From: JBLHKS01 sp047620505
Lineage (GTDB): Bacteria > Verrucomicrobiota > Verrucomicrobiia > Verrucomicrobiales > DEV007
Length of the DNA: 27,908 bases
NCBI GenBank assembly: GCA_047620505.1
Contig: JBLHKS010000081.1
Span: 1 to 27,908, forward strand
Reading direction: 5' to 3'
The notes under the pieces were generated by a model, which was given only the letters and a program-made list of their open reading frames with translations, did not search any database and was not told where the DNA came from. The translations under genes and the position numbers were made by a program. Below, in pieces: positions 7,880 through 15,254 of this stretch (within the stretch, counting starts at the first letter, position 1; the number at the start of each line of letters is the position of its first letter).

Positions 7880-7915
7880 GACGCGCGCACTGAACAAGCC
7901 ACCCGGGTGCGCGTC
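7880..7915. promoter_or_regulatory. Imperfect inverted repeat in the leader of the YdjM-like gene
   Basis: GACGCGCGCAC (7880-7890) pairs with GTGCGCGTC (7907-7915) with a two-base bulge and a 16-base loop. It lies 30-65 bp upstream of the ATG at 7850, read on the minus strand. There is no following T-run, so it is not a standard terminator. It could be a leader hairpin, or chance in GC-rich DNA. Confidence 0.25.
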
Positions 7916-8142
7916 AACCCATGTCGAGACCGCCCGCCGCCTTCGCCCACCGCCATATTTTCGCCCGCAACGACCGTGGTGTTTGCTGTTTAATTCACAG
8001 GCTATACGAGAGACTGCGGTGAACGGATGATCGCCGCCGCAAAGACCGGCGCAGTGTCAGCATCGATCGACCTGAAAGGCAGTCACAAGTCCCAAGCCGC
8101 CGCAAGCCTGCGCTGACGATTGCGAGTCGGGTTTGATCAGGC

Positions 8143-8928
8143 CTAACCGATCCTTTCGAGGAATTCATCCGCCGCCGCAAGATGCGCCTTCAATTTCTCC
8201 GGCGCCATTTTGTCGATCTGCCTGACCATTATCCCAAGCCGGTGCTGTTTGCGGAAAAAATCTTCGTGGTTTTTGACGAACGCCCAAAATAAGCCGTCCC
8301 ACGCCTCACACCACTCGCCCTTCGGATAGTCGCTCATTTTGCGGACATAATTCGAGCCTGAGATATACGGTTTCGTCGTGAACAAGCCGCCGTCGGCGAA
8401 TTCGTAAACATTAGGGACCATGACCCAGTCGTAGGCGTCGACGAAGAGCTCCATGAACCAGTCGTAGACGCGATCCGGATGAAGGCCGCAGAGGAGCATG
8501 AAGTTACCCAAAATTATGAGCCGCTCGATTTGATGGCAGTAGCCGTGATCGAGCGCGCGGCGGATCGCGGTGTCGACCGGGTCGATGCCGGTGGTTCCTT
8601 CGTAAAACGCGGTCGGAATGGTGCGGTCTTCGAAGCCCCAGAAGTTGCTCGTCCGACAACGCACGCCGAGATGGTCGTAGGCTCCGCGCATGAACTCGCG
8701 CCAGCCGATGATCTGCCTGACAAAGCCCTCAAGCGAATTCAGCGGCGTGTCGTTTTCCTTCGCGAATTCCAGCGCGCGGTCCAGCACCTGCTGGGGCGTG
8801 AGCAGGCCGATGCTCAGTATCGGCGTCAGGACGCTGTGGAAGAGAACTCGCTCGTTCCGGGCGATCGCGTCTTCATACGGGCCAAACTGCGCGAACCACG
8901 AGTCTACGGTCAGGATGTCGAATACGCT
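8143..8928 (-). pseudogene. 5'-truncated cryptochrome/photolyase-related gene
   Basis: The frame encodes the C-terminal FAD-binding half of a photolyase-related protein (COG3046-like, about 500 aa when complete). Family landmarks in order are FGPYEDAIARNERVLFHSVL, GFVRQIIGWREFMRG, YDWVMVPNVYEFADGGLF and KPYISGSNYVRKMSDYPKG. Homology continues upstream of the first usable start (GTG 8787) to about 8900, and the frame meets a stop at 8929-8931, so there is no start for the real protein and the antenna-binding half is missing. The cysteines that hold an Fe-S cluster in PhrB/CryB-type enzymes are not in their usual place: KMSDYPKGEWCEAWDGLFW has one Cys. It therefore comes from a cluster-less subgroup or has decayed. 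Confidence 0.8.
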
Positions 8929-9246
8929 TCACCTCTCTTCCAAAGCGCCGAAGTCGAAGGATCGAAGATTATCGTCCGCTCTGAGCCAGCAACTGCTGGG
9001 TTGATGTCGAACGATGGGAAGCCGCTTCGTGAGTTCACCATCTGCGGCGCCGACCAGAAGTTCGTGCCCGCGGACGCGAGGATCGTTGACGACACCGTGA
9101 TCGTTTCGAGCCCCAATGTCAGCCAACCAATCGCTGTGCGCTACGCTTGGAAGAACGACCCGATGGTCAACCTGTTCGGCAAAAACGGACTGCCCGTCGG
9201 TCCGTTCCGGACTGACACTTTCGAACTTCCGGAACAGAACCCGTGA
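8893..9246 (+). pseudogene. C-terminal fragment of a sialate O-acetylesterase-like gene
   Basis: From about 8900 the plus strand reads VYGQDVEYASPLFQSAEVEG, then FTICGADQKFVPADA, IAVRYAWKNDP and GPFRTDTF, with stop TGA at 9244-9246. This is the characteristic C-terminal beta domain of SGNH-type sialate O-acetylesterases. The catalytic GQSN domain is absent. Upstream the frame runs antisense through the photolyase remnant, so there is no start. The fragment is clearly different in sequence from the intact esterase at 12750-14555, so it is not a simple duplicate of it. Confidence 0.8.
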
Positions 9247-9268
9247 AACACTACAGCTGTGGGCCACA

Positions 9269-9299
9269 CGATGGCGACTCGGGAGCGTCAGGGCCAAAA
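9269..9299. repeat. Dispersed intergenic repeat A, copy 2
   Basis: Matches 1579-1609 over 31 bases, sharing ATGGCGACTCGGGAGCG and AGGGCC with two or three substitutions. It lies 23 bp after the stop of the esterase fragment. A further CTCGGGAGCG occurs at about 9333, hinting at a partial internal repeat. It lies in the 239-bp gap before the ceramidase-like gene, in which I see nothing else. Confidence 0.75.
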
Positions 9300-9485
9300 A
9301 GGAAATCCTTATCGGTCGGTCTGGTCGCGCCTCGGGAGCGGACACTCTCATCGATTGAGAGCCTATTCTGCGAGCGATTTGTCCCATGCCTCAAGCCATG
9401 GAAATCACTGACAGAATGGAAGAACATGCGCAGTGGGAAGAGCGACTCAGCAGGCGATCAGCTCCGCCGATCCGGCAAATTTCAC

Positions 9486-10934
9486 ATGAATTCGATCAGC
9501 ACGATTACAGTTCTCGCTCTCGCGGTAGCGGGTTTTCTTCTCCCAGCAGCGTTTGCGCAGGAATCTCAATTCAATGCCGGAGCTGCCGTGGTCGACATCT
9601 CGCCGGACGTTTTCCCCTTCCAACTCCGCTCTGGTCCTTCCAGATACGTCCACGATCCCATTTCCGTTCGAGCGCTCGCCTTTGAAAACGGAGCCGACAA
9701 CCGTTGCCTCATCGCCATCATCGACGCGATCGGCATCGGCCGGGAAATGGCGGATAAGGCGAAGATGGCTTTTGCAGAGAAAACCGGCTGGGATCCGGAA
9801 TCCATCATGATCGCCGCTACACATGCGCACACGACTCCGAAGGGTGGGGACACGTCGCCGGGCCGAATCGCTTACGAAAAGAAGCGGAGGGCGGGCCTTG
9901 CCGAGGCGTTGCTCAAAGCGATTGAGGCACTCGAACCCGCGAAGGTCGGTTTTGCCTCGGATGAGGAAGCGTCAGAAGTGCGCAACCGCCGGAATTTTTA
10001 CGAAGAGGGCTCGTCTTCGACGCGCAACCCGCTTGGCGGCTACGACAAGGTGCGGATGAATGGCGGGACCAAAGGTATTATCAAACCCGCAGGCCCGATC
10101 GATCCGGAGGTGTGCGTGGTCGATGTTCGCACAGAACGCGGAAAACCGCTTGGGCTGCTCGCAAACTACGCGCTTCACTACGTGGGCGGAATTCCATCGG
10201 TGACCGAAGAGGACGGACGGGTGCGAGGAATGGCGTCGGCAGACTACTTTGGTGAATTCGCTAGAGTAATGCCTTTTCGTATGGGCGGCCGAGCGCCGGA
10301 AGGGTTTGTCGCGATGATGTCGAACGGAGCCAGCGGCGACATCAACAATATTCCTTTCGGCATCGAACGCGCTCCCCGCGCCCCATTCGAGCAGTGCCGG
10401 ATTGTGGCCAGCAAAGCGGCTGATGCATCGTGGCGCGCCATCAAAAAAATCGAAACCTACGACACCGCGCCAGTGATCGCGACGCGTCAGCGCGAAGTCA
10501 CGCTCAACTATCGTAGGCCGACGGATGCCGAAGTGAAAATCGCTTTGAGTTTGCTCGAACTTAACCCCAAGGAACGCGGGGAGATTCACAAGAAGACCAC
10601 CAATTACGCCAACCACACGATTCGGTTTGCCGAGCCCGAAAGTCTGCGAACGGAAAATGTGATCGTCCAAGCGTTCCGTATTGGCGACCAAGCGATTGTA
10701 TCGATGCCGTTTGAGGTGTTGGTGGAAATCGGTTTGGAGCTCAAAGAGAAGAGCCCGGCACCGCGCACATTTATGATTGAGTTAGCCAACGGCAGCTATG
10801 GCTACCTACCTCCGCCAAATCAGGTTGAGCTGGGTGGCTATGAGACTTGGCTTGGGACGTCGCGGTTTGAGAAGCACTCTTCGGAGGTATTGGTGAAGGA
10901 ATTGCTGGAGATGCTCGGAGAGCTTTGGGAGTAG
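9486..10934 (+). CDS. Neutral/alkaline non-lysosomal ceramidase-like exported protein
   Basis: 482 aa from ATG 9486, chosen because it opens a clean Sec signal (MNSISTITVLALAVAGFLLP, cleavage near AFAQ); the frame is open further left without coding character. The mature part begins FNAGAAVVDISP, the usual opening of the neutral ceramidase N-terminal domain (PF04734). IMIAATHAHTTPKGGDTSPG (His113 and His115) corresponds to the zinc-site region, and NYALHYVGG and SNGASGDINN are further family landmarks. It ends with GSYGYLPPPNQVELGGYET. PVC genomes contain many such proteins, and their substrates are mostly unproven, so ceramide hydrolysis is only one possibility. It is intact in an otherwise decayed stretch and appears monocistronic. 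Confidence 0.88.
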   Translation: MNSISTITVLALAVAGFLLPAAFAQESQFNAGAAVVDISPDVFPFQLRSGPSRYVHDPISVRALAFENGADNRCLIAIIDAIGIGREMADKAKMAFAEKTGWDPESIMIAATHAHTTPKGGDTSPGRIAYEKKRRAGLAEALLKAIEALEPAKVGFASDEEASEVRNRRNFYEEGSSSTRNPLGGYDKVRMNGGTKGIIKPAGPIDPEVCVVDVRTERGKPLGLLANYALHYVGGIPSVTEEDGRVRGMASADYFGEFARVMPFRMGGRAPEGFVAMMSNGASGDINNIPFGIERAPRAPFEQCRIVASKAADASWRAIKKIETYDTAPVIATRQREVTLNYRRPTDAEVKIALSLLELNPKERGEIHKKTTNYANHTIRFAEPESLRTENVIVQAFRIGDQAIVSMPFEVLVEIGLELKEKSPAPRTFMIELANGSYGYLPPPNQVELGGYETWLGTSRFEKHSSEVLVKELLEMLGELWE

Positions 10935-11209
10935 TTTACTCTCAGCTCCAGATGACTTGCGGGAGAGCCAAAATGCTCTAGCTCGTTAAGAGTCCAATCA
11001 AACGGTCCATTTTCTAGAAGAACCAGGCGGTTCCGACGTGGTGAGCCAAGCCCGAACAGCAGTTCAGGAATTCGACCCTTTTCGACCGCGGCAAGCGTTG
11101 AATTCGGGGAAAACGAGGACCCTGGGCTTTGGACGCAATCAACTGAATCAATACCTTCAGCTCTTTTATCGATTTTATAGCTCTGCGGAGTTGCCTCAAA
11201 TTACGGCTC
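10935..11209. other. Non-coding gap with degenerate repeat B, copy 2
   Basis: Apart from the repeat-B copy at 11035-11073 (GAGCCAAGCCCGAACAGCAG and flanks, similar to 1733-1775), I see no gene. A GGAG at about 11188 lies too far upstream of the lipoprotein ATG at 11210 to be a clear ribosome-binding site. The lipoprotein promoter should be here. Confidence 0.45.
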
Positions 11210-11623
11210 ATGAACCAGCTACTGATCTTGAATCTGTTTGTAATCACATTCGTCTCGGCTTCACTGACTTCCTGCGCCCTCGATCCCGCAGAGGAGCTTG
11301 CACATCACATCGAGGCGAAGGCACGGGAATTGGATAGATCGACACCGACGACGATCGCCTTCGATTTTGTTCCGGACGAGGCGAAGCTGAAGGAAGCGCC
11401 ACGATACAAGGGTGACGTCACTCTTCGAGTTTGGCCTGACAAGACCGTCACGCATGCAACAAACGGATCAACGATTTCGGTGAACAACTGGTACGGCACA
11501 AACTATCAAAGCCGATTTGTGCAAGTCACAAAGGAGATGAAGGTAACAAAGGCACTAGGAATGCCATTTCGCATCGTCCTCGAAAAATCCGGTAGTGGAA
11601 TCTTCTGGACCGACCTGAAATAG
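11210..11623 (+). CDS. Small lipoprotein of unknown function
   Basis: 137 aa. The N-terminus is hydrophobic and ends in the lipobox LTSC with Cys22, so it should be exported and lipidated. The mature part is a single small domain with beta-strand character: VTLRVWPDKTVTHATNG, a turn containing NNWYGTNY, then MPFRIVLEKSGSGIFW. I do not recognise a family. The gene is followed by a second, much smaller lipoprotein 171 bp downstream. No good Shine-Dalgarno is visible, which is normal for this window. Confidence 0.7.
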   Translation: MNQLLILNLFVITFVSASLTSCALDPAEELAHHIEAKARELDRSTPTTIAFDFVPDEAKLKEAPRYKGDVTLRVWPDKTVTHATNGSTISVNNWYGTNYQSRFVQVTKEMKVTKALGMPFRIVLEKSGSGIFWTDLK

Positions 11624-11746
11624 ATGGATCCCATCCCAAAACAACCGGTGTTCGCAGTCTAAAGCGGATGACTTTGAAACTTAAAGTCAGTCGATTTCAT
11701 GGAATTTCTCCGCAGAGTCAGAAGAGCATCTCCATCGACAAAAGTC

Positions 11747-11760
11747 AGTTACCCGTAACT
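11747..11760. promoter_or_regulatory. Perfect palindrome AGTTAC-CC-GTAACT
   Basis: Six-base arms separated by two bases, 34 bp upstream of the ATG of the 43-aa lipoprotein. The position and symmetry fit an operator for a dimeric regulator. A weaker inverted repeat (GACTTT/AAAGTC, 11670-11688) lies further upstream. I cannot see a clear -35/-10 pair. Confidence 0.3.
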
Positions 11761-11794
11761 CCCAGCAACACATTTTCAAACTGAGCCCACCGGC

Positions 11795-11926
11795 ATGAAA
11801 TCGTTAATTGCCATCACTAACCTGGCGTTTACCGGTTTGTTCATAACATCCTGCGACCAACCATCCGCCCCGGATCCGAAAGCGGTGGAGATCGATCAGG
11901 AGGCTGTAGAAAAGGATCCGTTTTGA
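11795..11926 (+). CDS. 43-aa lipoprotein
   Basis: ATG 11795 to TGA 11924-11926. The peptide begins MKSLIAITNLAFTGLFITSC, a complete lipoprotein signal with lipobox ITSC (Cys20), followed by a 23-residue acidic mature part rich in Asp, Glu and Pro ending VEKDPF. It is the kind of tiny envelope lipoprotein that gene finders usually miss. The stop coincides with the edge of the response-regulator remnant on the other strand, so the gene's original 3' end may have been trimmed at a junction. Confidence 0.6.
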   Translation: MKSLIAITNLAFTGLFITSCDQPSAPDPKAVEIDQEAVEKDPF

Positions 11927-12035
11927 GTCTCAAACTCATCGTCGTTGATGACATAACCACTGTAGATGATCACCGGCAGCGACGGATCGATCGCGCGGAT
12001 GCGCTTGAAGCTATCCGCTCCGGACAGCCGCAGGG
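11927..12035 (-). pseudogene. Response-regulator receiver-domain fragment
   Basis: On the minus strand the DNA reads LSGADSFKRIRAIDPSLPVI followed by IYSGYVINDDEFE. This is the middle of a CheY-like receiver domain, covering the helix and strand around the conserved hydroxyl residue (here Ser in IYSG). About 35 residues remain. The phospho-acceptor Asp region and the C-terminal lysine are missing, and there is no start or stop of its own. It is bounded by the small lipoprotein on one side and the TpsB fragment on the other. Confidence 0.7.
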
Positions 12036-12044
12036 TTTCAAGCG

Positions 12045-12322
12045 GTGAAGCGTCAGAACTTCGGTCGGCAGATTCTGCGGACCAAGTTGGTCTGGGGCCC
12101 CGGCGATTTGAGCAATCATAACAGCGACGAAGACTTCCAGCAACTGCGGGGTCTGGATCGGCGGATTACTTCCATTGGACCGGCGGGCTGACCCAGATCG
12201 TCAATCTGCCCAACGACTTCACCTTCGTCGCCGAAGTCGAAGGTCAGGTCAGCAACGGTAATCTCTTGCCGAGCGAGGCTCTCGTCTTAGGCGGCATCGG
12301 CTCGGTGCGCGGCTTCGAGTAG
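12045..12322 (+). pseudogene. Fragment of a TpsB/ShlB-type outer-membrane transporter
   Basis: Two plus-strand pieces in different frames fit together: NFGRQILRTKLVWGPGDLSN (from 12045) and, after a frameshift near 12150-12160, DYFHWTGGLTQIVNLPND then VAEVEGQVSNGNLLPSEA and LGGIGSVRGFE before TAG 12320-12322. The GG-x-x-SVRGF motif and the alternating beta-barrel pattern are hallmarks of ShlB/FhaC/HecB-type barrels, which export large exoproteins in two-partner secretion. Only the mid-barrel remains, truncated at both ends. No partner exoprotein is visible in the window. Confidence 0.7.
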
Positions 12323-12345
12323 GCCCCACCCGGCGAGGGGCGCGG

Positions 12346-12738
12346 TATCAAACCGGTGCCCTGCTCCCGTACGATGGAATTCTCGCCCGCACCACCCCGG
12401 ATCTCGCCGAGGAGGCCCAGCGTCAGAATATACCGTTAGTCGATCTATGGATGCATTCCGAGGTTAGCGATGTTCCTGGCGTCCTCCCGGATTTCGTGGC
12501 CATTGGAAAGCTCGCGGCCCAGCACCTTATGGCGCGCGGGCTCTATCAACTGGGCTTCCTTGGCATGCAGCGGCTCCGGGACAGCGCTCGCGCCTACACT
12601 GGTATGAAAGAGGCGTCCGAGAAACAGCAACCAGCCAAAATCAGCCGCCTGTTGATTCCCCAATCCCACAACCGGAATTTCGTGCAGCAGGTGGGTCAGA
12701 ATCCGGTCGAGTTTCGCCGGGAGTGGGGCCAGCGATGA
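12346..12738 (+). pseudogene. Remnant of a XylR-type (LacI-like sensor plus AraC HTH) regulator
   Basis: The frame reads LLPYDGILARTTPDLAEEAQ, IPLVDLWMHSEV, GVLPDFVAIGKLAAQHLMAR and LGFLGMQ, matching the sugar-sensing periplasmic-binding-like domain of XylR regulators common in Verrucomicrobiota. The last residues, FVQQVGQNPVEFRREWGQR, look like the end of an AraC-type helix-turn-helix. Only about 45 residues separate the two, so most of the sensor's second half and the first HTH are missing. It is therefore 5'-truncated and internally deleted. Its stop (TGA 12736-12738) faces the stop of the acetylesterase gene 11 bp away. The former target may have been a sugar-use gene nearby. Confidence 0.7.
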
Positions 12739-12749
12739 TGGGCCGGGCC

Positions 12750-14555
12750 TCACGGCTTCACTTCGAGGCGCGTTTTCAGGGCAGCGGCGGCCTCGCTCTT
12801 CAGCAACTTGATCGCTTCCCCGTTCTTCTGTTGGCCTTCGGGATCCTGATGGGTGACCTCCGGCGCGAATTCGATCTGGTCAGTGCGGAAACTGTGTAGC
12901 GGCTGCCACGGAATCCCATTCACTTTCAAGTTTCCCATCGGGGCGCGCGCCCATGCGTAGCGAACTGCAACCGGCTCCGTGACCAGCGGGCTGGAGACGA
13001 GGATCTGCCTGTTTCTGTCGGCCTTGTCCTTGGCGGGTTTCGCGACCACCTCGGCCATGTAGAAGACGCCGGAACTGTCCGCGATCGAAAACCCTTCCAA
13101 CTCCGACCCGAAATCATCGGGCAACACCGGCGTGTCGAAGGTCAGGAGCATCTTGCCGTCTTCGGGTTCAGCGGACACCAGTTTGGCGGTCTCCCAGACG
13201 ATCGCTTCATTGCCATAGACCGTCTTCAATGCCCACCGCGCGGTGCGCAGTCCGAGTTCCTTTTTCTTCTTGGTGTGCAGCTGCGGGATCTTCTGGTCGT
13301 AAGCCGGAATGAAAACGGAACGCTCCGGGTTACCCGCATCGGCCAGAGCGAGGAGCTGGGCTTCGCGGATGTAAGACGCGGTCGAAAGTCCCTGCTCCTC
13401 AAAATTGAAGCGGGTCTGCGCCTGCCCGCCAGCGCACAGACCGATCACGGCTACCGGCAAGTCCGGGTCGTCGAAATCTTCGCGCCATCCCTCGACCATC
13501 AGCTTCATGAGGATGCGGTAGAACTTCGGCTTACAACTCGCGTTCATCATGGCGTTGTTGAAGCCCTGATGAAAGGCGACCCCCTTGATGTTAAGCCCCT
13601 TGAAAACGCCGAACATGCCGTTGTAGCAGGCCGCGGCGTCGCTCGGGCTGCGGCCGGGCACGGACCAAGTGCGGATACTGCCGTCCGGCTTCTGCGGGCG
13701 TTTGCGCTTTTTATCGACTCCCTTTTCGGCATCCTCGGCGATCGCCTTCTGGTATTTCTCCTCCGCGATTCTCCACTTCTCCATCTGCGCCGCGAGGAAG
13801 TCCTCTTCGCTGAACTCGCTCCGCCGTTGGTCGACCCACTTAAGATACTCAGCCGCCATCGGATGATCGGCGAACTTGTGCCGCGGCACGAGGCTCTCCA
13901 GCGAAGCGCCACCACGCGAGTTGTCGATGATGCCGATCGGAATCTGCAAACTGCGCTGAAGTCGCGAACCGAAAATGTAACCGATCGCCCCCATGTCCAT
14001 CGCCACCTCCGGGTTAACCACCTTCCAATCCTTGTCGGGGTCGTCCTGACCGTTGATGAATTCCTCCTTCAGATCGGTTTCGACAACCTCCGACTCAGCG
14101 CCGGAGCGGATCCGGATGTGACGCAGCAGCGGCAGGTGTGCCATCGAAGCTTCGAATTCGGCCTCATAAACGCCCCGCAAGCCGAAAGCCATGTTGCTCT
14201 GGCCGTTCATGACCCAGACGTCGCCGAGCAGGATGTTGTCCAGCCGAACGACCTCGTCTCCGGCCTTCACCGTCAGAGACTGCGATTCTGCGTTAGCCTC
14301 CTGCGCCGAAAAAACCACTTCCCAACGCCCCTCGTCGCCGGCTGCCTTGGCCGTATCCGACAGCTTCCCAAATGCAACCGCCACCTCGCTTCCGTTCGGA
14401 GCCCATCCCCAGATCGTGATCGGCTTGTCGCGCTGAAGGACCATGTTGCTCCGGAAGATGCCGTGGACTTTCAGGGCTTCGGCCGCGGGCAGGACGCCTG
14501 CGGCCAACATCAGAAACAAGCCAGCAGCTGCTGCGATCTTAATTGGAGTATTCAT
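12750..14555 (-). CDS. Sialate O-acetylesterase-like SGNH hydrolase
   Basis: 601 aa with a Sec signal at residues 1-25 (IKIAAAAGLFLMLAAGVLPA). SGNH landmarks are GDVWVMNGQSNMAFG with Ser120 as nucleophile, GIIDNSRGGASLES, a degenerate oxyanion block IKGVAFHQGFNNA (usually W-x-Q-GE-x-N), and the Asp/His pair in AYDQKIPQLHTKKKKELG. A C-terminal beta domain ends with AVRYAWARAP and HSFRTDQIEF. The family removes O-acetyl groups from sialic acids or other glycans. The middle contains a Lys/Glu-rich insertion (about 255-290) not typical of short versions. It is the last gene of the locus 2 run, 15 bp after the SGNH gene, which suggests that acetylated polymers are the locus substrate. Confidence 0.88.
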   Translation of the reverse strand: MNTPIKIAAAAGLFLMLAAGVLPAAEALKVHGIFRSNMVLQRDKPITIWGWAPNGSEVAVAFGKLSDTAKAAGDEGRWEVVFSAQEANAESQSLTVKAGDEVVRLDNILLGDVWVMNGQSNMAFGLRGVYEAEFEASMAHLPLLRHIRIRSGAESEVVETDLKEEFINGQDDPDKDWKVVNPEVAMDMGAIGYIFGSRLQRSLQIPIGIIDNSRGGASLESLVPRHKFADHPMAAEYLKWVDQRRSEFSEEDFLAAQMEKWRIAEEKYQKAIAEDAEKGVDKKRKRPQKPDGSIRTWSVPGRSPSDAAACYNGMFGVFKGLNIKGVAFHQGFNNAMMNASCKPKFYRILMKLMVEGWREDFDDPDLPVAVIGLCAGGQAQTRFNFEEQGLSTASYIREAQLLALADAGNPERSVFIPAYDQKIPQLHTKKKKELGLRTARWALKTVYGNEAIVWETAKLVSAEPEDGKMLLTFDTPVLPDDFGSELEGFSIADSSGVFYMAEVVAKPAKDKADRNRQILVSSPLVTEPVAVRYAWARAPMGNLKVNGIPWQPLHSFRTDQIEFAPEVTHQDPEGQQKNGEAIKLLKSEAAAALKTRLEVKP

Positions 14556-14570
14556 CGGTGGTCAGGGGAA

Positions 14571-15251
14571 TCACTTCGCATCCAATTCGCGAAGGATGCG
14601 CTCGACAATCGGCGGGTGGATCGGCTTTTTGTCGAAGGAAAACGGGTCCGCGCCATGTCCCGCTGGCGTGGTCATGTCGATCAACTCGAAGACAAAGGCG
14701 TACATGTCGTTGATGGGCACGTCGTGATAGGCCATCACCTTGGCGGCGATGGCGTTGTACTCGACTTCCGAGCCCATTTCGAAAACGTTGGTCGAAGAAT
14801 GGCGGATCGGCGTGGTGCTGGCCCAGACCAGCTTGGAGCCGGTCGCCTTGAGGCGTCCGGCCAACTCACGCAGGTTCTTCTCGTATTGTGAGGGACTGGT
14901 CGCACGGACGCCGCCGACGTGTTGCGGAAAGACTCGGAAGGCCTTCATGCCTGGCGCACGATAGACCAAATCTCCTAACCCGAAATTGAAGTGAATGAGA
15001 TCCCAATCGCCCTCACCCAGCCAGTCATCAAGCCGCTCAAGGGCCGTTTCGGTGTTGCAGATCTCGCCCGGTTCTCTCGCTGCATAAACGACCTCCACGC
15101 GTCCCTTCAGCGCCTTGGCCATTTCAGCCGCGGGCTGTTGGTAAACGCTGTCTCCGATGATGAGAACACGCGGTAACGCCTCCTCCCCAAACACGGGAGT
15201 GAGGAGCAAAGGAAGGGTCAGCAGGAGGGAGGAGAAACGGAGCGCGCGCAT
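14571..15251 (-). CDS. Exported GDSL/SGNH hydrolase
   Basis: 226 aa. Sec signal at residues 1-22. Block I is RVLIIGDSVYQQ with the probable nucleophile Ser35. Block III is FNFGLGD (Asn89), and the C-terminal FDKKPIHPPIVERI supplies the probable catalytic His212 with Asp207, though the spacing is longer than the usual D-x-x-H. This family deacylates small esters or sugar acetyl groups, and the specific substrate cannot be read from sequence. The start overlaps the end of the DUF1552 gene almost completely (three bases between stop and ATG), so the two are translationally coupled. Confidence 0.85.
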   Translation of the reverse strand: MRALRFSSLLLTLPLLLTPVFGEEALPRVLIIGDSVYQQPAAEMAKALKGRVEVVYAAREPGEICNTETALERLDDWLGEGDWDLIHFNFGLGDLVYRAPGMKAFRVFPQHVGGVRATSPSQYEKNLRELAGRLKATGSKLVWASTTPIRHSSTNVFEMGSEVEYNAIAAKVMAYHDVPINDMYAFVFELIDMTTPAGHGADPFSFDKKPIHPPIVERILRELDAK

Positions 15252-15254
15252 CGA

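Noticed and set aside
8027..8116. Possible 29-aa plus-strand peptide starting MIAAAKTGAVSASIDLKG.
   Set aside because: No ribosome-binding site, no signal or motif, and short enough to occur by chance in a 292-bp gap.
13275..14891. Very long plus-strand open frame (538 codons) opposite the sialate O-acetylesterase and SGNH genes.
   Set aside because: It is antisense to two clear gene families, has no domain-like composition, and follows the codon-position bias of the real genes.
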